Assembly (NCBI RefSeq): GCF_011758805.1
Contig: NZ_JAANOW010000006.1
Location: 1-64,000 of the forward strand
Length of the DNA stretch: 64,000 bases
From: Mycolicibacterium fluoranthenivorans
GTDB lineage: Bacteria; Actinomycetota; Actinomycetes; Mycobacteriales; Mycobacteriaceae
Reading direction: 5' to 3'
Of this stretch, positions 12,557-22,377 are shown piece after piece. Under the pieces are notes generated by a model that searched no databases, was not told the DNA's origin, and saw only the letters and a program-made list of their open reading frames with translations. The translations under genes and the position numbers were made by a program. Within the stretch, counting starts at the first letter, position 1; every line of letters starts with the position of its first letter.

Positions 12557-13806
12557 CCCAAGACAGCGGTCCCGAACCACAGGCAGGCCAGCAGCGCCAT
12601 CTCGGTGTCGAGGCGGTCCTCGCCCAGCGGTCGGCCGCGGCGCTGCAGTGCCCGGCCGACCCGGTACTTCACCGTGTTGTAGTGGACGGTGAGTTCCTCG
12701 GCGGCGGCGGTGTAGCTGCCGCCGTGCTTCAGGAATACCCGCAGGGTGTCGCGCAGGCCGGCGTCGGTCGTGGTGTCTGCGGCCAGCTCACCCAACGTGT
12801 CCTGCACGAATACCTTGGTCTCGTCGAGGTTTTCGCCGAGCAGGGCGGCAGCGGCCAGGCCGGGAGTGCCCGCGTCGACGACGCCCGCCGCGCCGGCTGC
12901 CATCGCGATACCGCGGGCGCGCAGCGCCTGGGTGTGTGAGCGCCGAAATCCTGCCACCCCCGGAAGGGGCCTGCCCAGCGCGACATTCGGCGGGTCGGTG
13001 GCCTGGGCGTGGAACTGACGCACCCGCTGGGCCGCCTCGTCCTGATTCGCCAGCGGTATCCAGCCCCAGCCGGTCACCTGGTCGGCCGGGACGAACAGGG
13101 GTGCACTCTGAGGTGCGACGGTCTCGGTCATCCCGCGCAGGAACGATTCCAGGCGGGCCAGCCCGTCGTCGCGGCCGGTGTCGCTGCCGGGATCGGGGGG
13201 CCACCACAGGATCAGGCCGAGGTGTGTGCGACGCATCGGGTAGCGGATGGCGGTGGTGAGGGCATCCACGTCGTGGCCGGCGCCTGCCAGGATCTCACGG
13301 ACCCGGATCGCTCTGGTGCTGTTGCGGTTGGTCAGCCAGCGGTCCCGCTCGTCCTCGTAGACGCCGACGACCTGCTGCGAAATCCAGTCGATGTAGCCGA
13401 ACGTCATCGAGGTGATCCGTCCGTACAGGGCGAGGCTGGTGCGCGGGTCCAATGCGGCCGTGCCGATCTCGTCGGCGGCGACGTCCAGCACCAGGGCATG
13501 TCCCAGCCGGTAGGCCCGAACCAGGGCGTTCATCGGAACCCCGCGCTGGGCGAGGCGCCGGGCGTATTCGAGCGCGGCTGTCGGTGCCTCGATGTTGTCC
13601 AGGGATATATCGTGGCGCAACGCGCCGAAGATGGTATCGATGTTGCTCTCGACGCTGGCGGTCAGCAGATCGAGGATCTCGGCGTCCCCGCGCAACTCGG
13701 CGATATCGGTTGCGAGCTGCCGCTGAACGCTGTGCGCCACCTCCACCTGGCGGCGCATCAGCGCGTCGAGGACTGCTGCATTGGCGTCGGCGACCGTGGG
13801 GTCCAT
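12553..13806 (-). CDS. PucR-type transcriptional regulator (CdaR/PucR HTH)
   Basis: A 417-residue regulator. The C-terminus has the PucR-family helix-turn-helix ([20 protein letters not shown] followed by TVKYRVGRA). The middle holds the GGDEF-like CdaR domain ([15 protein letters not shown]), and the N-terminus is a helical sensor region. ATG at 13806 (MDPTVADAN) is chosen over an upstream in-frame start that would run toward the divergent promoter. It is transcribed away from the acyl-CoA ligase at 13912, so the shared region of about 105 bp probably holds its operator. Control of the downstream ligase-DUF3556-oxidoreductase genes is an inference from position. Confidence 0.85.
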   Translation of the reverse strand: MDPTVADANAAVLDALMRRQVEVAHSVQRQLATDIAELRGDAEILDLLTASVESNIDTIFGALRHDISLDNIEAPTAALEYARRLAQRGVPMNALVRAYRLGHALVLDVAADEIGTAALDPRTSLALYGRITSMTFGYIDWISQQVVGVYEDERDRWLTNRNSTRAIRVREILAGAGHDVDALTTAIRYPMRRTHLGLILWWPPDPGSDTGRDDGLARLESFLRGMTETVAPQSAPLFVPADQVTGWGWIPLANQDEAAQRVRQFHAQATDPPNVALGRPLPGVAGFRRSHTQALRARGIAMAAGAAGVVDAGTPGLAAAALLGENLDETKVFVQDTLGELAADTTTDAGLRDTLRVFLKHGGSYTAAAEELTVHYNTVKYRVGRALQRRGRPLGEDRLDTEMALLACLWFGTAVLG

Positions 13807-13899
13807 GGGCCGACAGCTTAATGCCGGATTGTCTCCGGGGGACAAAGCGGATTCTGATGTTCATCGGGCGACGACAGTGTGTCCCAAGGCACATATTCC

Positions 13900-13912
13900 T
13901 ACCTTCGTGACA
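13900..13912 (+). promoter_or_regulatory. Leaderless promoter of the acyl-CoA ligase
   Basis: TACCTT (13900-13905) is followed by six bases and then the ATG at 13912, so transcription would start at the first base of the start codon. No Shine-Dalgarno sequence precedes the ATG. Confidence 0.5.
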
Positions 13913-15367
13913 TGCACCTCTCGTCCCTGCCCGACCGCCGCGCCGAATCGGCGCCTGATCGCATGGCCGTCTCCGACGACCACATCGCCTACACGAACGC
14001 CGGGTTCCTGGACGCGGTGCGACGGGCCGCCGCCGCCATGGCCGGCCGCGGCGTGCGCCCCGGCGCCGTCGTCGCGGTGATGCTGCCCCAATCGCGCGGC
14101 CTTCGTGGTCGCCATGTTCGCGGCCTGGCGTCTGGGCGCCGTCGTCACCCCCATCAGTCCCACGTTGGTCGCTGCGGAGCGGGAGCACCAGATCGCGGAT
14201 TCCGGAGCTGTCGTCCTGCTGGCCGAGTGGGACGTGGACACGGAGATCCCGGTGCTGTCGGTGGACGATCTCGATACCGATCCATGGACGGCCGAACCAG
14301 CCCCCAACCCCGACGACGCCCTCGCGCTGCTGATCTACACCAGCGGAACCACCGGCAGGCCCAAAGGGGTGATGCTCGACCATCGCAACGTGAATGCCAT
14401 GTGCACCATGGTGATCGAAGGATTCGATCTGACCGCGGCCGACCACAGCCTGCTGATCCTGCCGCTGTTCCACGTCAACGCCATCGTGGTGAGCACTTTG
14501 TCACCGTTGATCGCGGGCGGGCGTACCACCATCGCGGGCCGATTCGACCCGGTCGGCTTCTTCGACCGCGTCGAGGCCAGCCGGGCCAGTTACTTCTCCG
14601 CGGTCCCCACCATCTACACCATGCTCGCGGCGCTGCCGGCCGAGGTGGCACCCGATACCAGTTCGATCCGGTTCGCCGTCTGCGGTGCGGCGCCCGCGAG
14701 CGTCGAACTCCTGGAGAAGTTCGAGAACCGCTATGGCATCGGGATCATCGAGGGCTACGGCCTGTCCGAGGGCTCATGCGCGAGCACCTGCAATCCGCTC
14801 GAGGGCAGGCGAAAGCCGGGAACCGTCGGGCTTCCGCTGCCCGGGCAGCAGATCCGGATTATCGACGGCGCCGGCACCGAGGTGCCTGCAGGGGGTACCG
14901 GCGAGGTGATCATCAAGGGGCCCAACGTCATGCGCGGCTATCTGAACCGCCCGGCCGACACCGCCAAGACGGTGGTCGACGGCTGGTTGCGCACCGGTGA
15001 CATCGGCCGCTTCGACGAGGACGGCTACCTGGTGCTCGTCGACCGGGCGAAGGACATGATCATCCGGGGCGGGGAGAACATCTACCCCAAGGAGATCGAG
15101 ACGGTCGCCTATCAGATGCCGGAGGTCGCCGAGGCGGCGGTGATCGGGCGGCCGAGTGCGCTCTACGGCGAGGAGCCGGTGCTCGTGGTGTCCCTGCATG
15201 CCGCTGTCGGCGTCGATGCCATCGATGCCCATCTGCGCGCATCGTTGTCGAAATACAAAGTCCCCGTGGAGATCACGGTGCTGGACGAGCTGCCCAAGAA
15301 TCCGGTCGGCAAGATCGACAAACCAGCACTCCGAAAAACATTCGCCGCCCGTCGGATCGACGCCTAG
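13912..15367 (+). CDS. Acyl-CoA synthetase / AMP ligase (apparent +1 frameshift)
   Basis: An adenylate-forming ligase that activates a carboxylic acid with ATP and CoA. The first about 58 residues (MHLSSLPDRR...AVVAVMLP) and the remainder (NRAAFVVAMFAAWRLGAVV... to the stop at 15367) are in different frames. They join exactly if one C is removed from the CCCC run at 14086-14089. Motifs in the second part are LLIYTSGTTGRPKG, GYGLSEG, LRTGDIGRFDEDG and the lysine in PVGKIDKP, so the fold is otherwise complete. The cause is a recent frameshift or a sequencing error. If it is real, only a truncated protein from GTG 14105 could be made. The DUF3556 gene follows after a 9-bp gap, and substrate cannot be told. 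Confidence 0.85.
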
Positions 15368-15376
15368 GAGCTCATC

Positions 15377-17143
15377 ATGGGATTCGTCAAACCCACCCTG
15401 CCCGATGTCGACCTCGAAGAATTCCTGGGCCTGCCGCTGCGCGACCGCCTCCGGATCATGTCCCTCAAATGGGTGGATCAAGGTTTCGGTGCGCCCCGCA
15501 TGATCCATGTCATCTACATCGTCAAACTCGTGCTCTTCTATGCCGTCCTGGGCATCTTCATCGCCACGGCAACATCGGGTCTGCCCGCCTTCTGGCACGG
15601 GATCGGCTGGTGGAACCAGCCCATCGTCTACCAGAAGATCATCCTGTGGACGATCCTGCTGGAGCTGCTCGGGCTGGCCGGGTCCTGGGGACCCCTGGCG
15701 GGCAAGACCAAACCGATGACCGGAGGGTTCCGGTTCTGGGCCAAGCTCAACACCATTCGGCTTCGGCCGTGGAAGGCGGTGCCCTTCACCGACGGTGACA
15801 GGCGAACCTGGTTCGACATCATCGTCTACCTGGCGCTGGTCGCAGGCGTCGTGGTGGCGATGGTTTCCCCTGGTGTGCTGAGCGATTCGCTGACGGCGGT
15901 GCTACCAGCGAACACCTCGGGGCTGGTGAACCCGGTATTGCTGATCGTCCCGATCGTGCTGCTGGTGCTGATCGGCCTGCGAGACAAGACCATCTTCCTG
16001 GCCGCCCGCGGCGAACAGTACCTGCCTGCGCTGCTGTTCTTCGCCGTGCTGCCGTTCACCGACATGATCATCGCCGGCAAGCTGCTGATCGGCACGGTGT
16101 GGATCTGGGCCGGGATCTCGAAGTTCGGCCTGCATTTCACCAACGTCATCCCGCCGATGGTGAGCAACAGCCCGATGATCCCGTCCAGGTGGCTCAAACG
16201 CGCCCACTACCGGAACTATCCGGTAGATCTGCGGCCGTCGCACCTGTCCACCTTCATGGCTCACTGTCTCGGCAGCTTCGTGGAGATCGCGGCGCCCCTG
16301 ACCCTGCTGTTGTCCCCGTGGCCGTGGCTGACCATCACCGCCGTCGTGGTCATGGTCGGATTCCACCTGTTCATCATCTCGACCTTTCCGCTGGCGGTCC
16401 CGGTGGAATGGAATGTGCTCTTCGCCTACGCGACCGTGTTCCTGTTCCTCGGGTTCCCGAACTGGGACGGCTACGCGGTGGGGGACATGTCGTCACCCTG
16501 GTTGACGGTCGCGTTGCTGGCCGGGTTGTGCTTCTTCCCGGTCCTGGGCAATCTCCGGCCCGATCTGGTGTCCTTCCTGCCGGCCATGCGGCAGTACGCG
16601 GGCAACTGGGCTTCGGCGGTGTGGACGTTCACCCCCGGCGCCGAGCAGAAGCTCAACCGGGTCACCCGGTCCTCGCCCAACACCGTCGACCAGTACATCG
16701 ACTTCGGCTGGGACCCGGTCACCGCCGAAGTGTTCGCCCAGCAGGTGACGGCGTGGCGGGCCATGCACAGTCAGGGCCGCGGGCTGTACTCGGTGCTGCT
16801 GAAATCGCTGCCCGATATCGACACCCGCACCGTCCGGGAGGGCGAGATGTCGTGCAACACCATCATCGGCTTCAATTTCGGCGACGGACACCTGCACAAT
16901 GAGGATCTGATCCGGGGCATCCAGACCGAAGCCCGGTTCGAACCGGGCGAGTTCGTCATCGCCTGGGTGGAATCGCAGCCCATCCACAAGAAGACCCAGG
17001 AGTACAAGGTGATCGACGCGGCCCTCGGCGTCATCGAACGCGGCACCTGGAATGTCGCCGACCTGGTGAACGAGCAGCCCTGGCTGCCCAACGGGCCGAT
17101 CCCGCTGAACGTCACCTGGCAGCGAGCCGGAGCCAGTCGATGA
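15377..17143 (+). CDS. DUF3556 polytopic membrane protein
   Basis: A 588-residue membrane protein of the actinobacterial DUF3556 family, function unknown. About eight to ten hydrophobic segments lie between residues 40 and 400, including VIYIVKLVLFYAVLGIFIA and FIISTFPLAVPVEWNVLFA. The soluble C-terminal ~180 residues contain CNTIIGFNFGDGHLH and end ...PLNVTWQRAG. The AHCLGSFVEIAAPL stretch resembles HTTM-type membrane domains, but that is only a resemblance. AGGAG precedes the ATG. The stop overlaps the next start by four bases, so ligase, DUF3556 and FAD oxidoreductase look like one operon. Confidence 0.8.
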   Translation: MGFVKPTLPDVDLEEFLGLPLRDRLRIMSLKWVDQGFGAPRMIHVIYIVKLVLFYAVLGIFIATATSGLPAFWHGIGWWNQPIVYQKIILWTILLELLGLAGSWGPLAGKTKPMTGGFRFWAKLNTIRLRPWKAVPFTDGDRRTWFDIIVYLALVAGVVVAMVSPGVLSDSLTAVLPANTSGLVNPVLLIVPIVLLVLIGLRDKTIFLAARGEQYLPALLFFAVLPFTDMIIAGKLLIGTVWIWAGISKFGLHFTNVIPPMVSNSPMIPSRWLKRAHYRNYPVDLRPSHLSTFMAHCLGSFVEIAAPLTLLLSPWPWLTITAVVVMVGFHLFIISTFPLAVPVEWNVLFAYATVFLFLGFPNWDGYAVGDMSSPWLTVALLAGLCFFPVLGNLRPDLVSFLPAMRQYAGNWASAVWTFTPGAEQKLNRVTRSSPNTVDQYIDFGWDPVTAEVFAQQVTAWRAMHSQGRGLYSVLLKSLPDIDTRTVREGEMSCNTIIGFNFGDGHLHNEDLIRGIQTEARFEPGEFVIAWVESQPIHKKTQEYKVIDAALGVIERGTWNVADLVNEQPWLPNGPIPLNVTWQRAGASR

Positions 17144-18555
17144 CATCCGCGGTGGTGGTGGGTGGCGGCCCGAACGGGCTGGCCGCCGCCATCACGCTGG
17201 CCCGGGCCGGCGTCGAGGTCACCGTGCTGGAGGCCGCCGATCAGATGGGCGGGGGTGTGCGGTCCGGGGAAGCGATCGTCCCCGGTCTGGTGCACGACCA
17301 CTGCGCCGCCATTCACCCGATGGCCGTCGGCTCGGCTTTTCTCGCCGACCTGGATCTGGCACGGCACGGATTCCGTTGGCGCTGGCCCGAAGTCGACTGT
17401 GCACATCCACTCGATGGTGGCGGCGCCGCGCTGCTGCACCGCAGCGTCGACGACACCGCCGCGGGGTTGGGGCCCGACGGTGCGCGCTGGCGCGCGCTGT
17501 TCGCCGGTCCCGTCGGCCGGTTCGACCGGCTGTCGCAGGACATCATGGGACCGCTGCTGCATGTCCCGAAACATCCCCTGACGCTGGCACGTTTCGGTGC
17601 GCCGACGCTGCTACCCGCCGCGGCGCTGGCCCGGTTGTTCCGCACCCCGGCGGCAGCCGCGCTGTTCGGCGGTGTCGCCGCCCACACCTTCCGTCCCCTG
17701 CACTACCCGATGACGTCGGCGATCGGGCTCGGCATCATCACCGCCGGGCACCGGCACGGCTGGGCAGTCGCCGAGGGTGGCTCGCAGTCGCTCACCGATG
17801 CCCTCGCGGCCACGCTGTCCGAGCACGGCGGCGAGGTTCGGACCGGGGTGCGCGTCACCTCGGCGGCTCAGCTGCCCGCCGCCGACGTGGTGCTCTTCGA
17901 TCTGGCGCCGACCGCTGTCGCCGATATCCTGGGTGACCGGCTGCCCCGGCGCGCAAGCCGGTCCTTGAGTAAATTCCGTTATGGCCCAGGGGCTTTCAAG
18001 GTCGACTTCGCGGTGCAGGGCGGGGTGCCGTGGCGCAATCCCGACGCCGGGCGGGCCGGCACCGTGCATCTGGGCGGTGATCTCGGCGAGATCGCGGCCA
18101 CCGAACGCGACATCCACGCCGGCCGCATGCCGGCGCGGCCCTTCGTGCTCGTCGGCCAGCAGTATCTGGCCGACCCTGGCCGCTCGGTCGGGGACATCCA
18201 TCCGGTGTACTCCTACGCCCATGTGCCGCACGGGTTCACCGGGGACGCCACCGAGGCCGTCATCGGTCAGTTCGAGCGGTTCGCCCCCGGGTTCCGCGAC
18301 CGGGTGGTCGGCATGGCGGTCCGCTCCACCACCGAGATGTCGGTACACAACCCCAATTTCGTCGGCGGCGATATCTGTACCGGCGCCAAGGACATCCGCC
18401 AGCTGGTGTTCGGACCGCGGCCCACCCTGCACCCGTACCGGCTCGGGGTGCCCGGCACGTACCTGTGCTCCGGGGCCACCCCGCCCGGCCCCGGCGCGCA
18501 CGGCATGTGCGGGGCCAACGCGGCCGCCGAGGCGCTGGCCTACCTGCGACGGTGA
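17140..18555 (+). CDS. FAD-dependent oxidoreductase, phytoene-desaturase-like
   Basis: A 471-residue flavoprotein. The N-terminal dinucleotide-binding motif is VVVGGGPNGLAAAITLARAG with the ribose-binding acidic residue in VLEAAD. The C-terminal FAD contact is CSGATPPGPGAHGMCGANAA. The arrangement is that of CrtI/retinol-saturase-like and amine-oxidase-like proteins, which oxidise or desaturate lipophilic substrates. No carotenoid genes lie nearby, so phytoene is unlikely as substrate. Translational coupling to the DUF3556 membrane protein and the ligase suggests modification of a CoA-activated lipid, which is an inference. Confidence 0.8.
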   Translation: MTSAVVVGGGPNGLAAAITLARAGVEVTVLEAADQMGGGVRSGEAIVPGLVHDHCAAIHPMAVGSAFLADLDLARHGFRWRWPEVDCAHPLDGGGAALLHRSVDDTAAGLGPDGARWRALFAGPVGRFDRLSQDIMGPLLHVPKHPLTLARFGAPTLLPAAALARLFRTPAAAALFGGVAAHTFRPLHYPMTSAIGLGIITAGHRHGWAVAEGGSQSLTDALAATLSEHGGEVRTGVRVTSAAQLPAADVVLFDLAPTAVADILGDRLPRRASRSLSKFRYGPGAFKVDFAVQGGVPWRNPDAGRAGTVHLGGDLGEIAATERDIHAGRMPARPFVLVGQQYLADPGRSVGDIHPVYSYAHVPHGFTGDATEAVIGQFERFAPGFRDRVVGMAVRSTTEMSVHNPNFVGGDICTGAKDIRQLVFGPRPTLHPYRLGVPGTYLCSGATPPGPGAHGMCGANAAAEALAYLRR

Positions 18556-18642
18556 TTCTCCTCGCGCTGCCGGCGCACCGTCCCTGATCAGGTGCGTCGC
18601 CCCCCCGTCTAGAGATGCGGCACCCCATCTCTGATCGGCCAT

Positions 18643-18655
18643 TACACTTCGCCCA
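18643..18655 (+). promoter_or_regulatory. Leaderless promoter of the PknF-like kinase
   Basis: TACACT (18643-18648) plus six bases leads directly into the ATG at 18655, with no ribosome binding site. Confidence 0.55.
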
Positions 18656-20052
18656 TGCCGCTCGAGGAAGGCCAGGTGATCGCCGGGTACATCGTGGTGC
18701 GGTCACTCGGCGCCGGCGGTATGGGCGAGGTCTACCTGGCACAGCACCCGCGGCTACCCCGCCGGGACGCGCTCAAGGTCCTCGGCGCCACGGTGTGTGC
18801 CGACTCCGAATATCGGCAGCGTTTCGAGCGTGAGGCAGATATCGCCGCCACCCTCTGGCACCCGCACATCGTGGAGGTGCACGACCGCGGAGATGTCGAC
18901 GGTCAGTTGTGGATCGCCATGGACTATGTCGAGGGCACCGACGCCGGCGCGCTGCTGGCCGAGCGCTACCCGAGCGGAATGCCGGCCGATGAGGTGGTGC
19001 GCATCGTCACTGCCGTCGCCGAAGCGCTCGACTACGCCCACCAGAAGGGGCTGCTGCACCGCGACGTCAAACCGGCCAACATCCTGATCGCCAACCCGGA
19101 CACCTCCGATGAACGAGTCCTGTTGGCCGACTTCGGCATCGCCCGTCGTACCGGAGAGACCAGCAATCTCACCGGCACCAACATGACCGTGGGCACCGTC
19201 GCCTACGCGGCACCAGAACAGCTGACCGGTGCCGAGATCGACGGTCGTGCCGACCAGTACGCGCTGGCGTCGAGCGCGTACCAGTTGCTCACGGGGTCGC
19301 CACCCTTCCAGCATTCCAATCCGGCCGTGGTGATCAGCCAGCACCTGACCGCAAGCCCGCCACCCATCGGGGACCGCAGGCCGGAACTCTCCGGTCTGGG
19401 ACCGGTTTTCGAGCGTGCCCTGGCCAAACATCCCGCCGAGCGGTACGGCAAGTGCGTGGACTTCGCCCGCGCCCTCGAACACCGGATCGGCACCGCCGGA
19501 TCCGAGGCCACCATGCTCGCCGTCACGGCCTCCGGGCCGCGGCACGCCAAGGCACATCCCGCACCGGCCAGGTCCCGGTCCACGCTGGTGGTGTCCGCGG
19601 TGGCAGTGGCGCTCGTCGCCGTGATCGGGGCGGCGGTGGCGTTCGCACTGGGCGCCTTCGGCCGGCCCGGCGGCACACCGGCACCCGCGCAGACCAAGAC
19701 TTCCACCGCGACGGCCGCCCCGCCGCCACCGGTGCTTTCGTCGCCGGCACCCGCCCAGGCGCCGGCGATACCCGTCGTCGTCGTCGGGGCCACCTGTGCC
19801 ACCCTGGGCGCCGCCGGCGTCGCGGAGTCGGGAGCGCCCGCGTACTGCGCTCAGCTGCCGAACTCCGCGTCCATCATCTGGTCGCTGAGCCAGCAGGTCA
19901 CCGAGCCGTCCGCACCCAGCGCCACCCCCGCCGAGGGCGAGCAGACCTATGCCCCCGAAACCGAGGGCCCGGTACGGGTCTGTGTGGACCAGACGCATCA
20001 GACCCGGCTGCGCTGTCTGGAGGACATTGTGCGCGGCAACGGCGGAGCCTGA
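18655..20052 (+). CDS. Ser/Thr protein kinase, PknF-like
   Basis: A 465-residue transmembrane Hanks-type kinase. It has a glycine loop [12 protein letters not shown], catalytic lysine in [14 protein letters not shown] catalytic loop, DFGIARR and activation-segment threonines before GTVAYAAPE. One membrane helix ([20 protein letters not shown]) follows, then a Pro-rich stalk and an extracytoplasmic domain with paired cysteines ([29 protein letters not shown]). The kinase and the Cys pattern are close to M. tuberculosis PknF. Here it sits beside a helical protein and an RDD protein rather than the Rv1747 ABC transporter, so it may be a paralogue. The next gene overlaps its stop (TGATG). Confidence 0.92.
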   Translation: MPLEEGQVIAGYIVVRSLGAGGMGEVYLAQHPRLPRRDALKVLGATVCADSEYRQRFEREADIAATLWHPHIVEVHDRGDVDGQLWIAMDYVEGTDAGALLAERYPSGMPADEVVRIVTAVAEALDYAHQKGLLHRDVKPANILIANPDTSDERVLLADFGIARRTGETSNLTGTNMTVGTVAYAAPEQLTGAEIDGRADQYALASSAYQLLTGSPPFQHSNPAVVISQHLTASPPPIGDRRPELSGLGPVFERALAKHPAERYGKCVDFARALEHRIGTAGSEATMLAVTASGPRHAKAHPAPARSRSTLVVSAVAVALVAVIGAAVAFALGAFGRPGGTPAPAQTKTSTATAAPPPPVLSSPAPAQAPAIPVVVVGATCATLGAAGVAESGAPAYCAQLPNSASIIWSLSQQVTEPSAPSATPAEGEQTYAPETEGPVRVCVDQTHQTRLRCLEDIVRGNGGA

Positions 20053-20498
20053 TGCCCCCTGAGGTGTCGCGGCCATCCGCCCCGGTCGACATCGCGGCAG
20101 GTATCGCGGCCACCGCGGTCGGCGGCGCCGTCGCGGTGTATCGCGGTGCCGAACGATTGCCCGTCCTCGGTGGCCTGCTGCACCAGGCCCGCACGGGACT
20201 GGCCGCCCGCGGTGAGCGCGCCCTGGAACCGGCCAAAGCGGCGGTGGCCGGTATCGCGGTGCAGATCGTCGAACGGGTCCTCGACCAACTCGACCTCAAC
20301 GAGTTGGTGCGCACGCGGGTGGATCTGGTCGGGCTGGCCAACGAGGTGGTCGACGGTATCGACCTGCAGGCCATCATCAGGCAGTCCACGGAATCCGTCA
20401 CCGCGGAGGTGATGACCGATGTGCGCAGCCAGGGCGAGCGGGCCGACGACTTGGTATCGGGTTTCGTCGACCGCCTGCTGGGGCGCGACCGTGACTGA
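20052..20498 (+). CDS. Hypothetical helical protein beside the PknF-like kinase
   Basis: A 148-residue protein of no family I recognise. The N-terminus has a weakly hydrophobic glycine/alanine stretch (DIAAGIAATAVGGAVAVY). The rest is amphipathic helix with repeated VLDQLDLNELVRTRVDLVGL-type segments, a pattern seen in actinobacterial proteins encoded next to RDD genes. Its ATG overlaps the kinase stop codon, and its stop overlaps the RDD gene by eight bases, so all three are translationally coupled. Confidence 0.7.
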   Translation: MPPEVSRPSAPVDIAAGIAATAVGGAVAVYRGAERLPVLGGLLHQARTGLAARGERALEPAKAAVAGIAVQIVERVLDQLDLNELVRTRVDLVGLANEVVDGIDLQAIIRQSTESVTAEVMTDVRSQGERADDLVSGFVDRLLGRDRD

Positions 20499-20916
20499 GA
20501 TCCGTGCCGCCGGCGTGGTGAGCCGTGGCGTGGCCGCGGTGATCGACCTGATCATCGTCGCGACGGTGCTGGCCGCGATCTATCTCGGCCTCATCCTGAC
20601 CCGGCTGATGTTTCACCCCACCGCGTTCCGCGCGCCGACCATGGGCGCCGTCTTCTCCACCGCCGTGCTGTTCGGTGTCGCGGTCTGCTACCTGACGGCA
20701 TGCTGGGCGGTATCGGGCTGCACCGTCGGATCGGTGACCATGGGATTACGGGTGATCGGCCGGCGCGGACGCCGACTGTCGCCGGCAGTGGCGCTGCTGC
20801 GGGCGGTGGCCTGTGTGCTGTTGCCCGTCGGGCTGTTATGGGTGGCCGTCGACCGGCACCGAAGATCCCTACAGGACATCGTGTTCGGCAGCCGGGTCGT
20901 TTACGCCCGGCCGTAG
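20491..20916 (+). CDS. RDD-family membrane protein
   Basis: A 141-residue protein with the RDD domain. The conserved Arg and Asp lie in SRGVAAVIDLIIVA, a middle hydrophobic segment is FSTAVLFGVAVCYLTACWA, and a third follows (ALLRAVACVLLPVGLLWVA). It ends in the common RRSLQDIVFGSRVVY motif. Some RDD proteins act in ion or lipid transport, but no function can be assigned here. GTG at 20491 gives the correct RDD N-terminus; it is coupled to the upstream gene and probably belongs to the kinase operon. Confidence 0.85.
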   Translation: MTEIRAAGVVSRGVAAVIDLIIVATVLAAIYLGLILTRLMFHPTAFRAPTMGAVFSTAVLFGVAVCYLTACWAVSGCTVGSVTMGLRVIGRRGRRLSPAVALLRAVACVLLPVGLLWVAVDRHRRSLQDIVFGSRVVYARP

Positions 20917-20939
20917 CGCAAACGGGGTTGGATGGCGGT

Positions 20940-21941
20940 ATGTCCAATCATTTCACCGGGTTGTCCCTCGGCCCGCCGCTGGGCGATCAGCGGCTCGACC
21001 TGTGCGACCTGTACGCCTTCCAGTCACCTGCCAACCCCGCCCACACCGTGCTGATCCTCAACGCCAACCCCAGTGCCGACGCCTTGCACCCCGACGCCAT
21101 CTACCGGCTGGCCGTGGACAACGACGGTGACCTGCGTAACGACATCGCGTTCAGCTATGTGTTCTCCGAACCTGCCGACGGCCGCCAGACCGTCGATGTG
21201 TACCTTGCCGTCGGCGACGAAGCCGAAGAACCGGAAGCGGTGGGGGAGAAGATCTTCGAATCCGTCCCGGTGTCCTTCGGCAAGGAACCCGTCATCGCAC
21301 GCGAGGGCGAGTACATGTTCTTCGCGGGGGCGCGCAGCGATGCGTTCTTCTTCGATTTCGACGGGATCAAGAACCTGTTCGACATCACCGGCGGCCGCAA
21401 TTTCACCGCACCGCACCTCGGCAGCGAATCACCCTGGACCGGTGTGGATTCCGACACCGAAGCCAACGTGATGGCCTTTGTGCTGGAGCTGCCGACCGCC
21501 ATGCTGGGCGCTGCCCCGGACATCCGGATCTGGGGTCGCTGCAGCGTGCGCCGCGACGGCGAACTTGTGCACGTGGACCGGGCCGGGCACCCGTCGGTGA
21601 GCAGCTTCTTCAACACCGATGAGACCAAGGAGGAGTACAACGCCAGTGAGCCCGTCGCCGATCGTGCCCGCTGGCTGGGGCAGTTCGTCCACCTGCTCGG
21701 ACACACCGGCGGCTACTCACACGACGAGGCCGTGGAAGCGATCGACGCCGAGGGCATCCTGCCCGACATGCTCACCTTCGACCCGGCCACACCCGCCAGG
21801 TACCCGAACGGTCGGACGTTCACCGACGATGTCATCGATTACCGACTGGCCTCGCTGACCAGGGGTGACTGCCCGCCGAGTGGTCTGCGCCCGCACACCG
21901 ACACCCTGGAGGTGTTCCCCTACCTCGGCACACCGCACTAG
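20940..21941 (+). CDS. DUF4331-family protein
   Basis: A 333-residue protein with DUF4331 hallmarks: LDLCDLYAFQSPANPAHTVLILNANP at the start, FFDFDGIKNLF in the middle and DVIDYRLASLTRGDCPPSGL at the end. The biochemical role of the family is unknown. No signal peptide is visible, unlike many DUF4331 proteins, so this one is probably cytoplasmic. ATG at 20940 is preferred because longer in-frame starts would run into the RDD gene. It follows the RDD gene by 23 bases and could be co-transcribed with the kinase cluster. Confidence 0.75.
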   Translation: MSNHFTGLSLGPPLGDQRLDLCDLYAFQSPANPAHTVLILNANPSADALHPDAIYRLAVDNDGDLRNDIAFSYVFSEPADGRQTVDVYLAVGDEAEEPEAVGEKIFESVPVSFGKEPVIAREGEYMFFAGARSDAFFFDFDGIKNLFDITGGRNFTAPHLGSESPWTGVDSDTEANVMAFVLELPTAMLGAAPDIRIWGRCSVRRDGELVHVDRAGHPSVSSFFNTDETKEEYNASEPVADRARWLGQFVHLLGHTGGYSHDEAVEAIDAEGILPDMLTFDPATPARYPNGRTFTDDVIDYRLASLTRGDCPPSGLRPHTDTLEVFPYLGTPH

Positions 21942-22005
21942 ATCCGGCCCGGGCGCCCTCGCGTCGACAACCCGTCGGGCCATTGAGTACCCTCCTTGAT
22001 GCAAA

Positions 22006-22020
22006 TGGTAATCGTTTCCA
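22006..22020 (+). promoter_or_regulatory. Candidate metal-responsive operator before DUF1490-ctpC
   Basis: TGGTAATCGTTTCCA is an imperfect 7-1-7 inverted repeat about 73 bases before the DUF1490 start. It resembles Fur/Zur-family boxes in base pattern, with AT-rich half sites in otherwise GC-rich DNA. The regulator is not identified. Confidence 0.4.
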
Positions 22021-22092
22021 CTAGTGATGAGTGGGTCGGCGAGCGTCAGGCCGACGAGGACGACACATCCGCAACGGGGAAGGGCTGACCTG

Positions 22093-22377
22093 ATGGTGTG
22101 GCACGTGGTGCTGATGAAAGCGGGAACGACGGTGGTGACCGGTGCGGTCGGAGCGGCCGCCTACGCGGCGATCCGCAAAGCGGCGGCGAAGGTCCCGGCG
22201 AGGGAGGCCACCGTGGCTGCCACCGCGTTGGGGCTGCGGGGCGTGCGCAAGGCGGAGGAGAGCGCCGAGCGCGCCCGGCTCGTCGTCGGCGATGTGGTGG
22301 CAGAGGCGCGGGAGCGGATCGGTGAAGAGGCCCGGCCGCCGGCGGTCACCGGACATGAGCACGAGCACGAGCACTGA
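22093..22377 (+). CDS. DUF1490 protein, metal-binding partner of CtpC
   Basis: A 94-residue protein matching the Rv3269 family, which is encoded upstream of ctpC in mycobacteria. It has one N-terminal membrane-associating segment (MKAGTTVVTGAVGAAAYAAI), a basic amphipathic middle, and a C-terminal tail GHEHEHEH that can coordinate transition metals. The family is reported to bind metal and assist P-type ATPases such as CtpC. Its last 23 bases overlap the ctpC start, showing tight co-translation. Confidence 0.85.
   Translation: MVWHVVLMKAGTTVVTGAVGAAAYAAIRKAAAKVPAREATVAATALGLRGVRKAEESAERARLVVGDVVAEARERIGEEARPPAVTGHEHEHEH

Noticed and set aside
10805..12580. 591-codon minus-strand frame
   Set aside because: Antisense to the pks13 end and accD4, which are certain; composition is typical of a shadow frame.
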